Below, piece by piece: positions 62,337-64,000 of a stretch of 64,000 nucleotides of DNA (its first letter is position 1; every line of letters begins with the position of its first letter). The DNA lies in the NCBI RefSeq assembly GCF_000376885.1, contig NZ_AQXR01000011.1:496001-560000 (forward strand), read 5' to 3'. The translations under genes and the position numbers were made by a program. The notes beneath the pieces were generated by a model. It was not told where the DNA came from and made no database searches. It saw nothing but the letters and a program-made list of their open reading frames with translations. The DNA is from Alloscardovia criceti DSM 17774. GTDB taxonomy: Bacteria; Actinomycetota; Actinomycetes; Actinomycetales; Bifidobacteriaceae.

Positions 62337-63392
62337 ATGACAGTAAAGATTGGTATTAACGGCTTTGGTCGTATCGGTCGTCTTGCATTCCGTCGCATCC
62401 TCGAGCTCCAGAATCGTGGCGGCAAAGCTGGTGACATCGAAGTTGCTGCAATCAACGATTTGACCACACCATCCATGCTCGCTTATTTGCTCAAGTATGA
62501 CAGCAGCCAGGGCCCATTCAAGCATGATGATGGCACTGCTTATGAGATTTCTTCCACAGATACAGCAATTATCGTAGATGGCAAGGAATACCCAGTTTAT
62601 GCAGAGCGCGATGCTAAGAACATCCCATGGGTAAAGAACGATGGCGTTGAGTACGTACTCGAGTGCACCGGCTTCTACACTTCTGCTGAGAAGTCCCAGG
62701 CTCACCTCGATGCTGGCGCAAAGAAGGTTCTCATCTCTGCTCCTGCAAAGGATGACACCACTCCTACCGTTGTATTCGGTGTAAACGAAGAGATCCTCAA
62801 GCCAGAAGATGCAATCGTTTCTGCTGGTTCCTGCACCACAAACTCCATGGCTGCAATGGTTAAGTTGCTCGATGAGAAGTGGGGCATTGAAGTTGGCTTC
62901 ATGACCACCATTCACGCTTACACCGGCACCCAGATGATCCTTGATGGTCCTCGCGGTAAGAACGGTCGTAGCAACCGTGCAGCTGCTGTAAACACCATTC
63001 CTCACAGCACTGGTGCAGCAAAGGCTATCGGTAAGGTAGTTCCTTCTGTAGATGGTAAGCTTCAGGGCCACGCACAGCGCGTTCAGGTGCCAGATGGATC
63101 CATCACCGAGCTCACCACTCAGCTTCGCGAGAAGGTAACTGCTGACGAGATCAACGCAGCCTTCAAGGAAGCTTTCGAGAACTGCGAATACTACGGATAC
63201 AATGCAGACGGCATCGTATCCTCTGACATCATCGGCGACACCCACGGTGGCGTTTTCGATCCAACTCAGACCGTAGTAAACACTGCTGGAGACAAGCAGC
63301 TCGTACAGACCGTTGCATTCTATGACAACGAGTACGGCTTCACCTCCAACATGATTCGTACTCTCCTCTACTTCGCAGAGATCAACGAGTAG
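62337..63392 (+). CDS. gap: Glyceraldehyde-3-phosphate dehydrogenase, type I
   Basis: The 351-residue enzyme oxidises glyceraldehyde 3-phosphate to 1,3-bisphosphoglycerate in the lower glycolytic part of the bifid shunt. [17 protein letters not shown] binds NAD, C166 in [10 protein letters not shown] is the nucleophile, and [14 protein letters not shown] with its catalytic His follows, then [19 protein letters not shown] near the end. AAGGAAG precedes the ATG. Codon use is the most biased in the window (GGC, AAG, CTC, ATC), as expected for high expression. A strong terminator follows. Confidence 0.98.
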   Translation: MTVKIGINGFGRIGRLAFRRILELQNRGGKAGDIEVAAINDLTTPSMLAYLLKYDSSQGPFKHDDGTAYEISSTDTAIIVDGKEYPVYAERDAKNIPWVKNDGVEYVLECTGFYTSAEKSQAHLDAGAKKVLISAPAKDDTTPTVVFGVNEEILKPEDAIVSAGSCTTNSMAAMVKLLDEKWGIEVGFMTTIHAYTGTQMILDGPRGKNGRSNRAAAVNTIPHSTGAAKAIGKVVPSVDGKLQGHAQRVQVPDGSITELTTQLREKVTADEINAAFKEAFENCEYYGYNADGIVSSDIIGDTHGGVFDPTQTVVNTAGDKQLVQTVAFYDNEYGFTSNMIRTLLYFAEINE

Positions 63393-63447
63393 TTCGAATT
63401 AAGCAATTAAGCTAAGTTTTTCGAATTTTCGAAGAACGCGGTTTTGC

Positions 63448-63481
63448 AAAAAAGGCCTCATCTCATGATGAGGCCTTTTTT
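63448..63481 (+). terminator. Intrinsic terminator of gap
   Basis: A 14-bp stem (63448-63461 with 63468-63481, arm AAAAAAGGCCTCAT) with a 6-nt loop lies 56 nt after the stop, its right arm ending in TTTTTT. Confidence 0.93.
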
Positions 63482-63503
63482 GTGCCGTCTTTGAAGAGGC
63501 GAA

Positions 63504-63737
63504 TGGGTATGCCCAAGGAGGGACATCTCTGGGACAACAAAGCTTTTGGGCATTTTGTCCCATTGCTCTCAAATGCTACAACCGACTTGAACCGAATACT
63601 GCTCTCAGCATGGGCAGCTTTGCCCACAAGATTTCATTCCGTGGAGATCAGAAACTTTCGTAAAAACCGCGTTTTCGTGGCTTTGTGTGTTTCCATGCTG
63701 TGAATCGAAGAAAACCACCTTTTGGGTAAAATGCCCA
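63504..63737. repeat. Cluster of four TGGGCA/TGCCCA palindromes
   Basis: Four related palindromes lie within 235 bp behind gap: TGGGTATGCCCA (63504-63515), TGGGCATTTTGTCCCA (63547-63562, itself within a longer TGGGACAA...TTGTCCCA repeat from 63530), TGGGCAGCTTTGCCCA (63611-63626) and TGGGTAAAATGCCCA (63723-63737). Spacers vary from 0 to 4 nt between 6-bp arms. No gene is visible across them. They look like repeated sites for one dimeric regulator acting on a gene beyond the window, or a repeat family. Confidence 0.6.
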
Positions 63738-64000
63738 TCTTAATAACACTCAGCCGCACAGTCTCCTGAAAACGAGATACAAAGAGGGTCATTTTTGCTC
63801 AAACCTCAATTACGAAAAAATCCCGAAAGACACGCTCCCTTCCTCCTCACATCATTTCCCCTAGCTACATCACACAGCAGCGACTCCTATCTCTCCCGCC
63901 ACAGAGCATCCCCGCCGGCGCCCTCGCGGCAGATAACCGAGTAAGATAAAGACGTGGGATGCACAGCTCAGCCCGTCTACACCACACTTGCAGAGACACA
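63738..64000. other. Non-coding tail of the window
   Basis: No convincing open frame, RNA gene or strong hairpin is seen here. Composition shifts to C-rich on the plus strand (CTCCCTTCCTCC and similar), and CCGCCGGCG lies near 63912. It may be the upstream region of a gene past the window edge. Confidence 0.4.

Noticed and set aside
62316-63245. Minus-strand open frame of 309 codons
   Set aside because: It is antisense to gap, whose strong codon bias avoids stops on the other strand. The translation matches nothing.
63482-63703. Plus-strand open frame of 73 codons behind gap
   Set aside because: No ribosome-binding site, begins inside the gap terminator, and overlaps the palindrome cluster.
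1-64000. tRNA, rRNA, insertion sequences, CRISPR arrays
   Set aside because: None was seen by eye on either strand; XerC and XerD are chromosomal housekeeping recombinases, not evidence of an integrated element.

Overview
The window looks like a chromosomal segment of a moderate-GC actinobacterium of the family Bifidobacteriaceae (Alloscardovia, Scardovia, Gardnerella or a Bifidobacterium relative; genus not settled). The support is a core block infC-rpmI-rplT-xerD ... parA-scpA-scpB ... typA ... pheA-tyrA, the actinobacterial pair DUF3710/DUF3159, a gluABCD-type amino-acid transporter, and many carbohydrate-active enzymes. No rRNA, tRNA, CRISPR array, insertion sequence or prophage gene was seen. 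Most genes are on the minus strand.

Layout. 0-17 kb: rlmH, a cytoplasmic GH13 alpha-amylase, an NhaC-type antiporter, an aldo/keto reductase with a TIGR04076 partner, a stand-alone trpB behind a trp leader peptide and attenuator, a UvrA paralogue, a GH3 beta-glucosidase, a GH5 glucanase, an Nramp Mn transporter, recQ and 5-formyl-THF cyclo-ligase. 17-28 kb: an accessory stretch of small single-domain genes (GNAT acetyltransferases, VOC proteins, aldo/keto reductases, an HxlR regulator facing an NADP-binding reductase, an ABM protein, GIY-YIG and DUF2200 proteins) that includes a frameshifted YdeI-like gene and a gene with a probable ACG start. 28-38 kb: TrmA/RlmCD-type rRNA methyltransferase, DUF3159/DUF3710, exonuclease III and an opp peptide transporter. 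38-46 kb: xerC, aromatic amino-acid genes tyrA/pheA, typA, scpAB and parA.

46-53 kb: a sugar-uptake block (DUF624/YesL protein, two MalFG-type permeases, LacI regulator, lipoprotein binding protein; no ATPase nearby) plus a YeiH transporter, sitting between parA and xerD. Operator-like sites of the TGCAAACG type lie in front of the permease/lacI divergence and on the -35 region of the binding-protein gene, so one LacI protein probably controls all of it. 53-59 kb: xerD, rplT, rpmI, infC (likely AUC start) and the four-gene glutamate-type ABC transporter, whose last permease carries a His-rich tail. 59-64 kb: sugar O-acetyltransferase, a fused MsrAB, thiamine pyrophosphokinase, gap, and a 500-bp non-coding tail with four TGGGCA/TGCCCA palindromes.

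The strongest regulatory observation is upstream of trpB: a 25-residue leader peptide with four Trp codons spaced every third codon, followed by five RNA segments (A to E) in which A:B, B:C, C:D and D:E are each mutually complementary and D:E is a U6 terminator. This gives a coherent ribosome-mediated attenuator whose parity differs from the Escherichia coli trp paradigm.
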